64,000 nt of DNA from a virus, in IMG/VR virus record IMGVR_UViG_3300043427_001127, positions 62,001-126,000 of that record, one strand, 5' to 3'. Positions 9,227 through 18,512 of this stretch are shown one piece after another. The position numbers and the translations under genes were made by a program. Within the stretch, counting starts at the first letter, position 1. Each line of letters starts with the position of its first letter. The notes under the pieces were generated by a model. That model did not search any database, was not told the origin of the DNA, and was given only the letters and a program-made list of their open reading frames with translations.

Positions 9227-10357
9227 ATGTCAGATAACTTAAACGAAAAGTTTGAGGAGCTTGTAACTGAGTCAGATGTAATGACGAGTGCTCTCTCCCC
9301 AGCTATTGTTCCTGGTCAATCATCTGGTATCGGTCAATACATGCAACCCGTTACTGGTCAAGTAAGCGACGCGCAAACACGCGGCGGTCACAAAGACTCA
9401 GGATTTGAACTACCAACTTCTCTTGCTCCTGGGCAATCAGAAGAAGATAACGGTGGTTCTGATTTTGAAGATCCAGAGGGTGAGGACAATCCTGGAGCAA
9501 AAGCTGCTAAGCACAACAAAAAAGTTGCTGATGCACAAACACGCGGCAAGCACCAAGATTCGGGCTTCTCGGTTAAGTCATCTGGTTATGGCGTTGAGAA
9601 TGGTCCCAACAATACAAAAGTATTTGGTATGGAAGCAATCAACTATTCCGCTGCGGAAGATGTTGCTGCCCTTACTGAAGGCGAAGAGTTCTCAGAAGAG
9701 TTTAAAGCAAAAGCAACCACAATCTTTGAAGCTGCTGTTAAGACACGCATCGAAGAGCAAGTAACTGCTATTGCTTCAACTCTAGAGGAGCAGTTCTCCG
9801 CCAAACTACAAGAGGAGATTGCATCCTTAGCAGAGAAAGTTGATGAAACACTCAACTATGCAATCACCACTTGGGTAGAAGAGAACCAAGTTGCACTCGA
9901 TGCAGGTCTCAAGCTTGAGATCGCTGAAGAGTTCATGGGTGGTCTCAAAAAAGTTTTTGAAGAAAACTACCTCAATCTCCCAGAAGAGAAAGTCGATGTT
10001 GTTGAAACAATGACTGAGGAGCTTTGTGAAATGGAAGGTCGCTTAAACGAACAGATTGAGCGTAATATTGATCTTAATAATAAACTCGCTGGTTATCAAA
10101 AGCAAGTTATCCTTTCTCAAATGAGCGAGGGTCTTGTTGATACTCAAAGAGAAAAACTTGCTTCTCTTGCTGAAGGGGTGGAGTTTGTTTCTGAAGAAGA
10201 CTTCAAGAACAAAGTCGCAACTCTCATTGGCAGCTACTTCCCTAAGCATGTAGTGAATGAGCAAGTACTACCTGAAGTCTCAGGTGAGCAAGGAACCGAA
10301 GAAGTATCACCAGTAATGGCTGCATACCTCCAGGCTCTTTCTCGCTGGAGCAACTGA
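9227..10357 (+). CDS. gp22: Prohead scaffold protein gp22
   Basis: 376 residues, larger than T4 gp22 (269). It is the main internal core on which gp23 assembles, later degraded by gp21. The N-terminal 140 residues are low complexity with an approximate internal repeat (DAQTRGGHKDSGFELP and DAQTRGKHQDSGFSVK). The rest is Glu-rich and helical or coiled coil (LTEGEEFSEEFKAKATTIFE, then VETMTEELCEMEGRL), the typical gp22 core. Confidence 0.9.
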   Translation: MSDNLNEKFEELVTESDVMTSALSPAIVPGQSSGIGQYMQPVTGQVSDAQTRGGHKDSGFELPTSLAPGQSEEDNGGSDFEDPEGEDNPGAKAAKHNKKVADAQTRGKHQDSGFSVKSSGYGVENGPNNTKVFGMEAINYSAAEDVAALTEGEEFSEEFKAKATTIFEAAVKTRIEEQVTAIASTLEEQFSAKLQEEIASLAEKVDETLNYAITTWVEENQVALDAGLKLEIAEEFMGGLKKVFEENYLNLPEEKVDVVETMTEELCEMEGRLNEQIERNIDLNNKLAGYQKQVILSQMSEGLVDTQREKLASLAEGVEFVSEEDFKNKVATLIGSYFPKHVVNEQVLPEVSGEQGTEEVSPVMAAYLQALSRWSN

Positions 10358-10362
10358 TTATA

Positions 10363-10369
10363 ATAAATA
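10363..10369 (+). promoter_or_regulatory. Late promoter for gp23
   Basis: ATAAATA 37 bases before the gp23 start, preceded by TATA. A perfect T4-type late box at the most heavily expressed gene. Confidence 0.75.
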
Positions 10370-10405
10370 ATTTTAACCCCAATAACTCAACGGAGTAAAA
10401 GCAAA

Positions 10406-11827
10406 ATGTCTGACACAAGAATTTTGCAGGAAAAGTGGGCACCTGTTCTAAATCACGGTGGTCTTCCTGAAATCAAGGATGCATATCGTAAACAGGTTGT
10501 TGCTACCCTGCTAGAAAACCAAGAGCGTGCTATCCGCGAAGAGCACGGTATGCTTCATGAAGTTACCTCACAGGTAAACTCATTAGGTTCCGCAACTATC
10601 GCACCTGCTGGTTCAGCTCTATCATCCAGCAACACTGCTGGTCTCGCTGGTTTCGATCCTATCCTAATCAGCCTAATCCGCCGTTCAATGCCTAACCTTG
10701 TCGCTTATGACATCGCTGGCGTTCAACCAATGAGCGGTCCTACTGGTCTTATCTTCGCAATGCGTGCTCGTTACGAGAACCAAGGCGGCGCTGAGGCTCT
10801 CTACTACGAACCAGACGAGGCATTCTCAGCTGGTTACGATGCAACCAAGGGCGCTTATAACGTTCGTGGTGCTGACGGAACTGGTGGAGATGCTGAGGGC
10901 AACAACCCTGCAGTTCTTAACGATGCAGTACCTTCTGCATACGAAGTTGCTCGTGGCATGAGCCGTGAGACTTCTGAAGTTCTAGGTGAAGCAAATACTC
11001 TATTCCGCGAGATGGCGTTCAGCATCGAGAAGACCTCGGTGACTGCTAAGACACGCGCTCTCAAGGCTGAGTACACCCTAGAGCTAGCACAAGACCTCAA
11101 GGCAATCCATGGTCTTGATGCTGAGCAAGAGCTCGCCAACCTACTCTCAAGCGAGATCCTCGCTGAGATCAACCGTGAAATCATCCGTACCGTTTACACT
11201 GTTGCACTTCCTGGTGCTCAGCAAGACGTTGCTACTCAGGGTACTTTCGACCTTGATATCGATTCAAACGGTCGTTGGATGGCAGAGAAGTTCAAGGGTC
11301 TCCTATTCCAAATCCAGCGTGATGCAAACGCAATCGGTCAACTCACCCGTAGAGGTAAGGGCAACTTCATGATCTGCTCAGCAGACGTTGCTTCCGCTAT
11401 GAGCATGGCTGGTATGCTTGATTACGCTCCTGCTCTCAACACTTCACTCAACGTTGATGACACTGGTAACGTATTTGCTGGTGTTCTTCAGGGTGGTATC
11501 CGTGTTTACATCGATCCATTCGGTGCTCCTGTTTACTCACAAGGTCAGGCTGCTAAGCACTACTACGTCATGGGTTATAAGGGCACATCACCTTATGATG
11601 CTGGTCTCTTCTATTGCCCATACGTTCCCCTCCAAATGGTTCGTTCGATCAATCCTGACACCTTCCAGCCTAAGATTGGATTCAAGACTCGTTACGGTAT
11701 GGTCAGCAACCCATTCGTTTCAACCACAAACGTTAATGGTATCGCTGGTGGTACTCCAGATGGCGGCATCCTTACTCCTAATACTAACCAGTATTACAGA
11801 AGAGTTAAGGTTACCAACCTCACCTGA
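10406..11827 (+). CDS. gp23: Major capsid protein gp23
   Basis: 473 residues, shorter than T4 gp23 (521) as in all cyanophages. It forms the icosahedral hexamers with the HK97 fold. The N-terminus is helical and removed during maturation; LHE at residues 50-52 fits the gp21 cut rule (L/I-x-E). Later signatures are GLIFAMRARYENQGG and KGTSPYDAGLFYCPYVPLQ. Codons here are mostly C-ending and efficient, as expected for an abundant protein. It ends just before a strong terminator. Confidence 0.97.
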   Translation: MSDTRILQEKWAPVLNHGGLPEIKDAYRKQVVATLLENQERAIREEHGMLHEVTSQVNSLGSATIAPAGSALSSSNTAGLAGFDPILISLIRRSMPNLVAYDIAGVQPMSGPTGLIFAMRARYENQGGAEALYYEPDEAFSAGYDATKGAYNVRGADGTGGDAEGNNPAVLNDAVPSAYEVARGMSRETSEVLGEANTLFREMAFSIEKTSVTAKTRALKAEYTLELAQDLKAIHGLDAEQELANLLSSEILAEINREIIRTVYTVALPGAQQDVATQGTFDLDIDSNGRWMAEKFKGLLFQIQRDANAIGQLTRRGKGNFMICSADVASAMSMAGMLDYAPALNTSLNVDDTGNVFAGVLQGGIRVYIDPFGAPVYSQGQAAKHYYVMGYKGTSPYDAGLFYCPYVPLQMVRSINPDTFQPKIGFKTRYGMVSNPFVSTTNVNGIAGGTPDGGILTPNTNQYYRRVKVTNLT

Positions 11828-11844
11828 TTTATCAGGTTCTTCTC

Positions 11845-11872
11845 AGACCTCCCGCAAGGGGGGTCTTTTTTT
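11845..11872 (+). terminator. Intrinsic terminator after gp23
   Basis: GACCTCCC-GCAA-GGGGGGTC stem-loop followed by seven Ts. Strong, GNRA-type loop. Confidence 0.85.
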
Positions 11873-11878
11873 ATGGAA

Positions 11879-11885
11879 ATAAATA
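11879..11885 (+). promoter_or_regulatory. Late promoter for gp3-like gene
   Basis: ATAAATA right behind the gp23 terminator and 20 bases before the next start, so transcription is reset between the two genes. Confidence 0.65.
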
Positions 11886-11904
11886 GTAAAAAAAGGATAA
11901 GATC

Positions 11905-12417
11905 ATGCCAGCAAAATGGTTTGAAGAACAACCAGCAAATAGAAACTTTCTTGCTCCAGCGGGTTTTAAACTAGAGTTAGAACTTTTTCCAGGTGTAGAT
12001 TTTTTCTGTCAAAGAGCTGGAGTTCCTGATATTTCAGTTCCTACTACAGAAGTTCCAACTCCATTTAGAAGTTTGTCTATACCTTCTGCAGGTGGTGTAA
12101 CTTATGGAGATTTCAGATTACAGTTTATTATTGATGAAGATTTAAAAAACTATCTCTCTATTTTTGATTGGATTCAAAAAAATAATCTAGCAGAAACTTA
12201 CGATGATAGTGGTATAGAGTTTTGTAATGCTGAACTTCATATACTGAATAGTAACTTTAAAACAAATAGAATAGTATTTTTTGAAAGATTATTTCCAATA
12301 GATTTGTCTGGAGTTGAGTTTGATGTTGGTGATCAAGATGTAGAATACATTACTGCTAATGTAACCTTTAAGTTTTTTAGATATTATTTTACAAATAAAA
12401 ATAACGAGGAGTTGTGA
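11905..12417 (+). CDS. gp3: Tail completion protein gp3-like (tube-fold)
   Basis: 170 residues. It opens with WFEEQPANRNFLAPAGFKLE and contains FFCQRAGVPDISVPTTEVPT, a layout I know from cyanophage proteins called gp3 (tail completion and sheath stabiliser), which share the gp19/gp54 tube-domain fold. Its position right after gp23 agrees with other cyanomyoviruses. The alternative is a gp54-like tube initiator. Strongly AT-rich codons contrast with gp23. Confidence 0.7.
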   Translation: MPAKWFEEQPANRNFLAPAGFKLELELFPGVDFFCQRAGVPDISVPTTEVPTPFRSLSIPSAGGVTYGDFRLQFIIDEDLKNYLSIFDWIQKNNLAETYDDSGIEFCNAELHILNSNFKTNRIVFFERLFPIDLSGVEFDVGDQDVEYITANVTFKFFRYYFTNKNNEEL

Positions 12418-12420
12418 TTT

Positions 12421-12897
12421 ATGAAGTTTGATGATTTGAGAACCCTTTTTAATCATGTTAAATCAGAATGGCAAGAAGATTCACATATCGACTTCCAGTT
12501 TAAAAACAAACAATACTCAGCAGACCTAGCACAAATCTCGCTAGACATTCCTTACCAACACAATAAATATTTAAACTTCTACAACGATTTTTCTACAGAG
12601 AAGACTGCACTGGAGTTCCAGTATCGTATGAAGTTAAAAGAAAAAAGAGAATATTATCAAGGCGAAGCCGATCCTGAAGTTTACAAAGAAAAACCTTTTG
12701 GGCAATCCATAAAAACATCCGAGAAGATGAAAGTATATCTAGAAGCGGATGAGGATTTGATTAACATTGAGATGAAAATAGAGTTTATTAATAAGGCACT
12801 TTTCTTTTTGGATAATGTTCTTAAAATGATTTCCAACAGAAGTTTCCAAATTAAAAACGCTATCGAGTGGGAGAAGTTTATTAACGGTAGCACCTAA
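12421..12897 (+). CDS. uvsY: Recombination mediator UvsY
   Basis: 158 residues (T4 UvsY 137). It loads UvsX recombinase onto gp32-coated single strands. The C-terminal helix with SNRSFQIKNAIEWEKFING is the recognisable UvsY signature. The N-terminal half is charged and helical. The stop overlaps the uvsW start (TAATG), coupling the two recombination genes. Confidence 0.88.
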   Translation: MKFDDLRTLFNHVKSEWQEDSHIDFQFKNKQYSADLAQISLDIPYQHNKYLNFYNDFSTEKTALEFQYRMKLKEKREYYQGEADPEVYKEKPFGQSIKTSEKMKVYLEADEDLINIEMKIEFINKALFFLDNVLKMISNRSFQIKNAIEWEKFINGST

Positions 12898-14375
12898 TGA
12901 CAAATCTGGCAGTTGCAAAAAAGAACAACATTTATCTGACCATCAAAGCAGAACCTCACGTTCATTACGAGTTAGCAGATTATTTTACGTTCGATATTCC
13001 TAATGCCAAGTTTATGCCACAATACAAAAGTGGTGTATGGGATGGCAAGATTAGATTGTATTCACCAGGAACAGGTGAACTATATTGTGGTCTTATTTCT
13101 CACTTAAAAGAATGGTGTGGTATTAAAAACTATTCTATTTCTTATGAGTCTAATAAGTTCTATGGCGATGTAGAAGAAAAAAATGAACAGATTACCTTAG
13201 AGGGTGTCAAAGGTTTCATGGGAGCTGTATGCCCCAATCACGAACCACGCGACTATCAAGTTCAAGCAGTGTATGAAGCACTGCTAAACAATCGTAGACT
13301 TCTACTCTCTCCAACTGCTTCAGGTAAATCTTTGATGATTTATTCTCTAGTACGTTACTACTATGCAGCAGAGTATAAAAAGTCAGGAAAGAAAACACTT
13401 ATCATTGTTCCTACTACTTCACTAGTGGAACAGATGTATAATGACTTTGCTGATTATGGATGGGATGTTGATGAACACTGTCACAGAATCTATGGCGGCA
13501 AAGATAAAAACGTAGAGAAAGCAGTTATCATTTCTACTTGGCAATCTATCTACAAGTTTCCTAAGCGTTGGTTTGATGACTTCTCCTGTGTCATCGGTGA
13601 CGAGGCACACCTATTCAAATCTAAATCTCTTACTGGCATCATGACTAAGTTGCATGAAGCTAAGTATCGTTTTGGTTTCACTGGCACACTTGATGGATCT
13701 GCTACTCATAAGTGGGTGCTTGAAGGATTGTTTGGTGAATGTAAGCATGTTACCAAGACAGAAAAACTTATCAAAGAAGGTCACCTATCTGATTTCAGAA
13801 TCAAAGTTCTTTTGCTGAAGCATGAGAGAATGGAGTTCTTTGATTATCAAGGAGAGATTGATGCGATTGTAGATAATCCAAAACGCAATAGGTTGATTAA
13901 AAATCTTGTGCGTGACTTAGAAGGAAACTCTCTGGTTCTCTTCAACTATGTGGAGCGTCACGGGATGCCACTTTACGAGGCGATAAATAGTGTTGTTGAA
14001 GAAGGTCGTAAAGTTTTTCTGGTCTATGGTGGTGTAGACACTGAAGAACGCGAAGAGATTAGACGCATCACTGAAACTGAAAACAACGCAGTGATTGTTG
14101 CTTCATACGGAACATTTAGCACTGGCATCAACATTCGTAACCTACACAATGTTGTATTTGCTTCACCTTCAAAATCAAGAGTAAGAAACTTACAGTCTAT
14201 CGGTCGTGTATTGCGTAAGGGCAATAACAAAACTTACGCTACTCTTTATGACATTGCCGATGAGTATTGCAGAACACCACAAAAAAACTATACGCTGAAA
14301 CATTTAGATGAACGTTTGAAAATCTATGAAGAAGAAAAGTTCAATGTAGAAATCATTAAACTGGATTTAAAGTAA
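12897..14375 (+). CDS. uvsW: RNA-DNA/DNA helicase UvsW
   Basis: 492 residues (T4 UvsW 502). A superfamily 2 helicase that unwinds R-loops and branched DNA and switches T4 from origin- to recombination-dependent replication. Motif Q/I: ATASGKSLM; motif II: GDEAH; motif III: FGFTGT; motif VI: SIGRVLRKG. An N-terminal substrate-binding domain (about residues 1-95) precedes the helicase core. Confidence 0.95.
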   Translation: MTNLAVAKKNNIYLTIKAEPHVHYELADYFTFDIPNAKFMPQYKSGVWDGKIRLYSPGTGELYCGLISHLKEWCGIKNYSISYESNKFYGDVEEKNEQITLEGVKGFMGAVCPNHEPRDYQVQAVYEALLNNRRLLLSPTASGKSLMIYSLVRYYYAAEYKKSGKKTLIIVPTTSLVEQMYNDFADYGWDVDEHCHRIYGGKDKNVEKAVIISTWQSIYKFPKRWFDDFSCVIGDEAHLFKSKSLTGIMTKLHEAKYRFGFTGTLDGSATHKWVLEGLFGECKHVTKTEKLIKEGHLSDFRIKVLLLKHERMEFFDYQGEIDAIVDNPKRNRLIKNLVRDLEGNSLVLFNYVERHGMPLYEAINSVVEEGRKVFLVYGGVDTEEREEIRRITETENNAVIVASYGTFSTGINIRNLHNVVFASPSKSRVRNLQSIGRVLRKGNNKTYATLYDIADEYCRTPQKNYTLKHLDERLKIYEEEKFNVEIIKLDLK

Positions 14376-14376
14376 C

Positions 14377-14796
14377 ATGGAAGAAGATTTTTATGCATCA
14401 ATGAAACTTACATCTGGAGAAGAGATCGTAGCTAAAGTTAGTTATGATCCAGATGATGATGTTGTTATTGTGTTTAATCCTCGCATAGTTGAAAAAATAG
14501 AAATTAAAAAAACTAATATGATTGTAGAAGGAATCGTCTTTGATGATTGGATCAACGCCACTCACGAAGATATGTTTATTATTCCCAGAAGTCATATTAT
14601 AACTATGATTGAACTAGATAATAAAATCTGTGGATTTTACGAAGATCATTTAAATGATAAAAGTAAATATAGAAAATCCAGATCGAAGGAACAAAAATCA
14701 AATACAAAAAAACAAGACCCCAAAGATCATGAAGGATATCTAGGATCTATTAAAGAAGCTAAGAAGTTATTAGAAGAGATATATAATAAATCTTGA
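14377..14796 (+). CDS. Small beta-barrel (Sm-like) cyanophage protein
   Basis: 139 residues, unnamed family. It opens with MKLTSGEEIVAKVSY, has a central NPRIVE segment and ends the core with HIITMIELDNKICGFYEDHL; the remainder is a lysine-rich tail. The pattern (L-x-x-G-E-x-I, nP-x-I, then hydrophobic strand ending x-x-Y) recurs in the two proteins at 26218 and 26504 and looks like an LSm/SH3-type barrel. Function unknown. It starts one base after the uvsW stop. Confidence 0.6.
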   Translation: MEEDFYASMKLTSGEEIVAKVSYDPDDDVVIVFNPRIVEKIEIKKTNMIVEGIVFDDWINATHEDMFIIPRSHIITMIELDNKICGFYEDHLNDKSKYRKSRSKEQKSNTKKQDPKDHEGYLGSIKEAKKLLEEIYNKS

Positions 14797-14845
14797 AAGC
14801 GCGACATTGCTATTATACACAGAATATAAGGTCTTGTCAAGCCCC

Positions 14846-14874
14846 TTTACAAACGTTGCTCGGTGTGTTACAAT
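14846..14874 (+). promoter_or_regulatory. Early/middle promoter for gp55
   Basis: TTTACA (14846-14851) and TACAAT (14869-14874) with a 17-base spacer, 23 bases before the gp55 start. Confidence 0.6.
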
Positions 14875-14897
14875 ACACACAGAGTAAATAAAAGCAA

Positions 14898-15413
14898 ATG
14901 TTAGTAGCAAACAAACCCATGGCTAGAAGGGCAACCAAAGAAAACTATGTAAACAACAGGGAATTTTTGGATGCCCTTATGGTTTATCGGCAACAAGTTG
15001 CTGCTGCCAAAGAAAAGGGAATACCAAAACCAAAAGTACCAAACTACATTGGAGAGTGTTTTCTAAAGATTGCCACACACCTATCATATAAACCTAACTT
15101 TGTCAACTACATGTTTAGGGAAGATATGATCTGTGACGGTATTGAAAACTGTCTTCAGTATATTGACAACTTTAATCCAGAAAAATCTACTAACCCATTT
15201 GCTTATTTTACTCAAATCATCTATTATGCTTTTCTTCGTCGTATTCAGCGAGAGAAAAAGCAACTAGAAATCAAAGCTAAGATTCTTGAAAGGTCTGGGT
15301 TTGATGAAGTTTTGCATATGGACAGTCACGGTGGTGACATGTATGGTTATAGTAGCAGCAGTGCTGACATGAACAGCATTAAAGAAAACCTTGAGATCAG
15401 ATCTAAACGATGA
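14898..15413 (+). CDS. gp55: Late-transcription sigma factor gp55
   Basis: 171 residues (T4 gp55 185). A minimal sigma70-family factor that directs host RNA polymerase to the ATAAATA late boxes seen across this window. The sigma region 2 core is visible as FREDMICDGIENCLQYIDNF and NPFAYFTQIIYYAFLRRI. Start 14898 is chosen because it is spaced from the promoter; an in-frame ATG at 14919 is an alternative. The stop overlaps the gp47 start. Confidence 0.92.
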   Translation: MLVANKPMARRATKENYVNNREFLDALMVYRQQVAAAKEKGIPKPKVPNYIGECFLKIATHLSYKPNFVNYMFREDMICDGIENCLQYIDNFNPEKSTNPFAYFTQIIYYAFLRRIQREKKQLEIKAKILERSGFDEVLHMDSHGGDMYGYSSSSADMNSIKENLEIRSKR

Positions 15414-16459
15414 CAGTTGCACTTATCACAGACCAGCATCTTGATGGAAGGAAAGGCAGTATTGCTTTTTGGGAATACTTCAAAAAGTTTTATGATGATG
15501 TATTCTTTCCTACGTTGGAAAAGCAGAATATCAAAACAGTCATTGACCTAGGCGATACCTTTGACAATCGCAAAGGCATTGACTTTAATGTTTGGAACCG
15601 TGTGCGTAGCTATTATTTTCAACGTCTTGAAGATATGGGTATCTTCGTTCACATGATCCTTGGCAATCACTGCACCTACTACAAGAATACGAACGAGATT
15701 AACTCACCCGAACTTCTGCTCAAGGACTTCAGCAACATTGAAATCTACGCTCACCCAGAGACGGTAATGATTGATGGTGCTAAGATTCTGATGTTGCCTT
15801 GGATCAACTCAAGCAACTATGAGGATACCATGAGGCATCTTGAGGGCACCAGTGCTGAGATTGCTATGGGTCATCTTGAACTATCTGGTTTTGAAGTGAC
15901 GCCTGGCAACAAACAAGAACATGGTATGGATCCTTCCATCTTCAAAAAGTTCAAACAAGTATTTTCTGGGCACTATCATCACAAATCATCCAGAGGTAAC
16001 ATTACTTATCTTGGTAACCCCTATCAGATGTTTTGGAATGATTACAAAGACGAGCGAGGATTTCATCTATATGAACCAACAACAAATAAACTCAAGCGGG
16101 TCAAGAACCCTTATGAGATTTTCCAGAAAATCTATTATAATGATTCTACTGGTTCTCATCTCAGCTTCGATACCAGTGAGTGTGCAAATTCTTTTGTCAA
16201 GATTATCGTAGAAGATAAAAAAGATTATACTGAGTTTGAAAAGTTTGTAGACTCTGTGTTTGCAGTTGCTCCTCACGATGTCAAAATTATCGAAACGCTT
16301 GTCAATGATTCTTTTGTAGAAGAAGACGAGAACGTAGAAATCAAAGATACACTCACCCTTCTTAATGAATATATTGATGAGGTAGAGATTGCTGTAGACA
16401 AAGCAAAGTTAAAGAGTATAATGAAATCACTATATATTGAAAGCTGTGAGGTAGTATAA
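15410..16459 (+). CDS. gp47: Recombination nuclease subunit gp47 (SbcD/Mre11-like)
   Basis: 349 residues (T4 gp47 339). The metallophosphoesterase subunit of the gp46/gp47 exonuclease used for end resection. Phosphoesterase motifs are in order: ITDQHLDGRKG, DLGDTFDNRKG, ILGNHCTYY, GHLELSGF and FSGHYHH. The partner gp46 follows after one small gene. Confidence 0.95.
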   Translation: MTVALITDQHLDGRKGSIAFWEYFKKFYDDVFFPTLEKQNIKTVIDLGDTFDNRKGIDFNVWNRVRSYYFQRLEDMGIFVHMILGNHCTYYKNTNEINSPELLLKDFSNIEIYAHPETVMIDGAKILMLPWINSSNYEDTMRHLEGTSAEIAMGHLELSGFEVTPGNKQEHGMDPSIFKKFKQVFSGHYHHKSSRGNITYLGNPYQMFWNDYKDERGFHLYEPTTNKLKRVKNPYEIFQKIYYNDSTGSHLSFDTSECANSFVKIIVEDKKDYTEFEKFVDSVFAVAPHDVKIIETLVNDSFVEEDENVEIKDTLTLLNEYIDEVEIAVDKAKLKSIMKSLYIESCEVV

Positions 16460-16747
16460 ATGTTTTTGATCACTCTTGCTGAACATCCAGACGGAGTATA
16501 CTCGGTTCTTGACGAAGAGGGTGATCATGTGGTATACTTTTTTCGGGAGGAAGATGATGCGGAGCGTTATCTTGGATTGCTTGTAGCAAATCAAGATGAT
16601 GACAGTCTTCCTCCACTCATGACTTATGAAGTTGATACTAAAGCAGGTGTTGGTATGTGTGAGTTGCGAGGTATGAAATACCTCATTGTTGAACCTGACG
16701 ACATTATTGTTCCCCCTAGATCTTATGATAATTTTCAAGACGATTAA
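16460..16747 (+). CDS. Small DUF3110-like protein between gp47 and gp46
   Basis: 95 residues, adjacent to the gp47 stop and overlapping gp46 by 23 bases. The order DGVYSVLDEEGDHVVYFF, EEDDAERYLGLL and CELRGMKYLIVEPDDIIVPP resembles what I remember of cyanobacterial DUF3110 proteins (E-G-I-H, E-D-D-A-x-R-Y, then C and a closing P motif). Function unknown. Conservation between gp47 and gp46 in cyanophages would suggest a link to resection, but that is inference. Confidence 0.6.
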   Translation: MFLITLAEHPDGVYSVLDEEGDHVVYFFREEDDAERYLGLLVANQDDDSLPPLMTYEVDTKAGVGMCELRGMKYLIVEPDDIIVPPRSYDNFQDD

Positions 16748-18449
16748 ATGGAAAAACTTTCTTTCTACTGGTGCTCAGTTCACAGAGATTTCTCTGACTG
16801 ATAGAAAGAGTAGTTTGATTGTAGGAACCAATGGTGCTGGCAAGTCAACCATTTTAGATGCCCTTACTTTTTCTTTGTTTGGTAAACCTTTTCGCAAGAT
16901 TAATAAACCACAACTTCTCAACTCTATCAATCAATCTGATTGTGTTGTAGAAGTTAACTTTGATATTGGCAATAATAAATACAAAGTGATTCGTGGTATT
17001 AAACCAGCGAAGTTTGAAATCTATCAGAATGGTGCGCTACTCAACCAAGATTCATCTGCCGTAGATCAGCAGAAACATTTTGAGCAAACGATTCTGAAGA
17101 TGAACTACAAATCGTTTACTCAGATTGTTGTGCTGGGGTCATCGACCTTTGTGCCATTCATGCGTCTTCCACTGGCAGCTCGTAGAGAAATCATCGAAGA
17201 CATTCTTGACATTCAAATCTTCTCGACTATGAATGTCAATCTGAAAGAAAAAATCAAAGTAATCAACGACGAACTTAAAGACCACGAATATAAACTCTCA
17301 CTTGTCAAAGAGAAGATTGACATGCAGAAGCAGTTTATGCTTGACATTGAAAAGAAGAATAAAGAAGACATTCAACAAAAAGAGAATCGCAAAGAAACTC
17401 TTCTACAAGAGGCTCTAGATTATGAGACACAAATCCTCGATAATGACAAGGAAATCGACGCTAAGACCTCTGCCGTTTCAGACACGCAGACGCTTAAAGC
17501 AACGATCACTAAGGTTAATACGCTCAGCAACAAAATATCATCCAAACAAAAAACATATCATAAGGAAAAAATATTCTTTGAGCAGAATGATTCGTGCCCG
17601 ACATGCGGACAGAGTATTGAGGAGCATTTTAAACAAGAGAAGATCCAAGTTCTCTCGGATAAACTTGTTGAGGTGGAAAAAGCTATGTCTGATTTGGGAC
17701 AACAACTTTCCGATCTCCAAAGTAAAGAGAATACCTTTATTCTTTTGATTGATGAAATAAACGAACTCAATCTAAAGAATCGACAACTCAATAATGAAAT
17801 TAAGTCACTTCATAAACGAATTGAAGAACTGGACGACGACATCAGAAAACTGCGGGATTCAGATATCAGTCAACGGGAACAGTTTTCAATACTTAAATCC
17901 CTCAGCGAAGACGGGAAGCAAATCCAAGAAACTATTTCTGAAACAAAAGAAGAAAAAGATTGCCTCCTCACGGCGGCACAACTTCTCAAAGACTCGGGGA
18001 TCAAAACGAGGATCATCAAAAAATACCTCCCAACGATGAACAAACTTATCAATGATTACCTTGATAAGATGGAGTTTCCAGCATCGTTCATGTTAAATGA
18101 AAGTTTTGAAGAGGTAATCAAATCACGATATAGGGACGAGTTTAGTTATGAATCTTTTTCTGAAGGAGAAAAAGCTAGAATCGATATTGCTCTGCTGCTT
18201 ACTTGGCGTAGCGTTGCTAAACTTAAGAATAGCGTGGATACTAATCTTCTGATTCTTGATGAAATCTTTGACGGGTCACTTGACCAATCTGGTAACAGCG
18301 ACCTTGGATGGATTCTAAAAACATTTGATGACAAAACTAATGTGTTTGTTATTTCACACCGCGACAATATGGCAGACAAGTTTGACCGCTGCCTCAGATT
18401 TGAGAAGCATAAGAACTTCTCATACGTCACAGACGAGACATCAGAATAG
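16725..18449 (+). CDS. gp46: Recombination nuclease ATPase gp46 (SbcC/Rad50-like)
   Basis: 574 residues (T4 gp46 560). An SMC-like ATPase partner of gp47. I start at ATG 16725 (IIFKTIKWKNFLSTG) since this is the family N-terminus; an upstream in-frame ATG at 16686 would add 13 unrelated residues. Walker A is GTNGAGKST, a zinc hook CPTCGQS lies between two coiled-coil arms, the ABC signature is FSEGEKARIDIAL and Walker B LLILDEIFDG. Confidence 0.95.
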   Translation: MIIFKTIKWKNFLSTGAQFTEISLTDRKSSLIVGTNGAGKSTILDALTFSLFGKPFRKINKPQLLNSINQSDCVVEVNFDIGNNKYKVIRGIKPAKFEIYQNGALLNQDSSAVDQQKHFEQTILKMNYKSFTQIVVLGSSTFVPFMRLPLAARREIIEDILDIQIFSTMNVNLKEKIKVINDELKDHEYKLSLVKEKIDMQKQFMLDIEKKNKEDIQQKENRKETLLQEALDYETQILDNDKEIDAKTSAVSDTQTLKATITKVNTLSNKISSKQKTYHKEKIFFEQNDSCPTCGQSIEEHFKQEKIQVLSDKLVEVEKAMSDLGQQLSDLQSKENTFILLIDEINELNLKNRQLNNEIKSLHKRIEELDDDIRKLRDSDISQREQFSILKSLSEDGKQIQETISETKEEKDCLLTAAQLLKDSGIKTRIIKKYLPTMNKLINDYLDKMEFPASFMLNESFEEVIKSRYRDEFSYESFSEGEKARIDIALLLTWRSVAKLKNSVDTNLLILDEIFDGSLDQSGNSDLGWILKTFDDKTNVFVISHRDNMADKFDRCLRFEKHKNFSYVTDETSE

Positions 18450-18456
18450 CTTAACA

Positions 18457-18479
18457 GGGGTTGCTGCGGCGACCCCTTT
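18457..18479 (+). terminator. Hairpin after gp46, contains -35 of next promoter
   Basis: GGGGTTGC-TGCG-GCGACCCC, an 8-bp stem with a tetraloop, then TTTG. The T run is short. The TTGCTG at 18461-18466 inside it is the -35 of the following promoter. Confidence 0.55.
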
Positions 18480-18489
18480 GCTGTATAGT
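18461..18489 (+). promoter_or_regulatory. Early promoter for the zincin-VWA gene
   Basis: TTGCTG (18461-18466), 17-base spacer, TATAGT (18484-18489); 24 bases to the ATG at 18513. Confidence 0.65.
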
Positions 18490-18512
18490 TGATTCATCAA
18501 CGAAAGAGACCG

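Noticed and set aside
11418-11882. 154-codon frame inside gp23 in another frame
   Set aside because: Shadow of gp23 codon bias; product is Ser/Leu/Val-rich without a domain.
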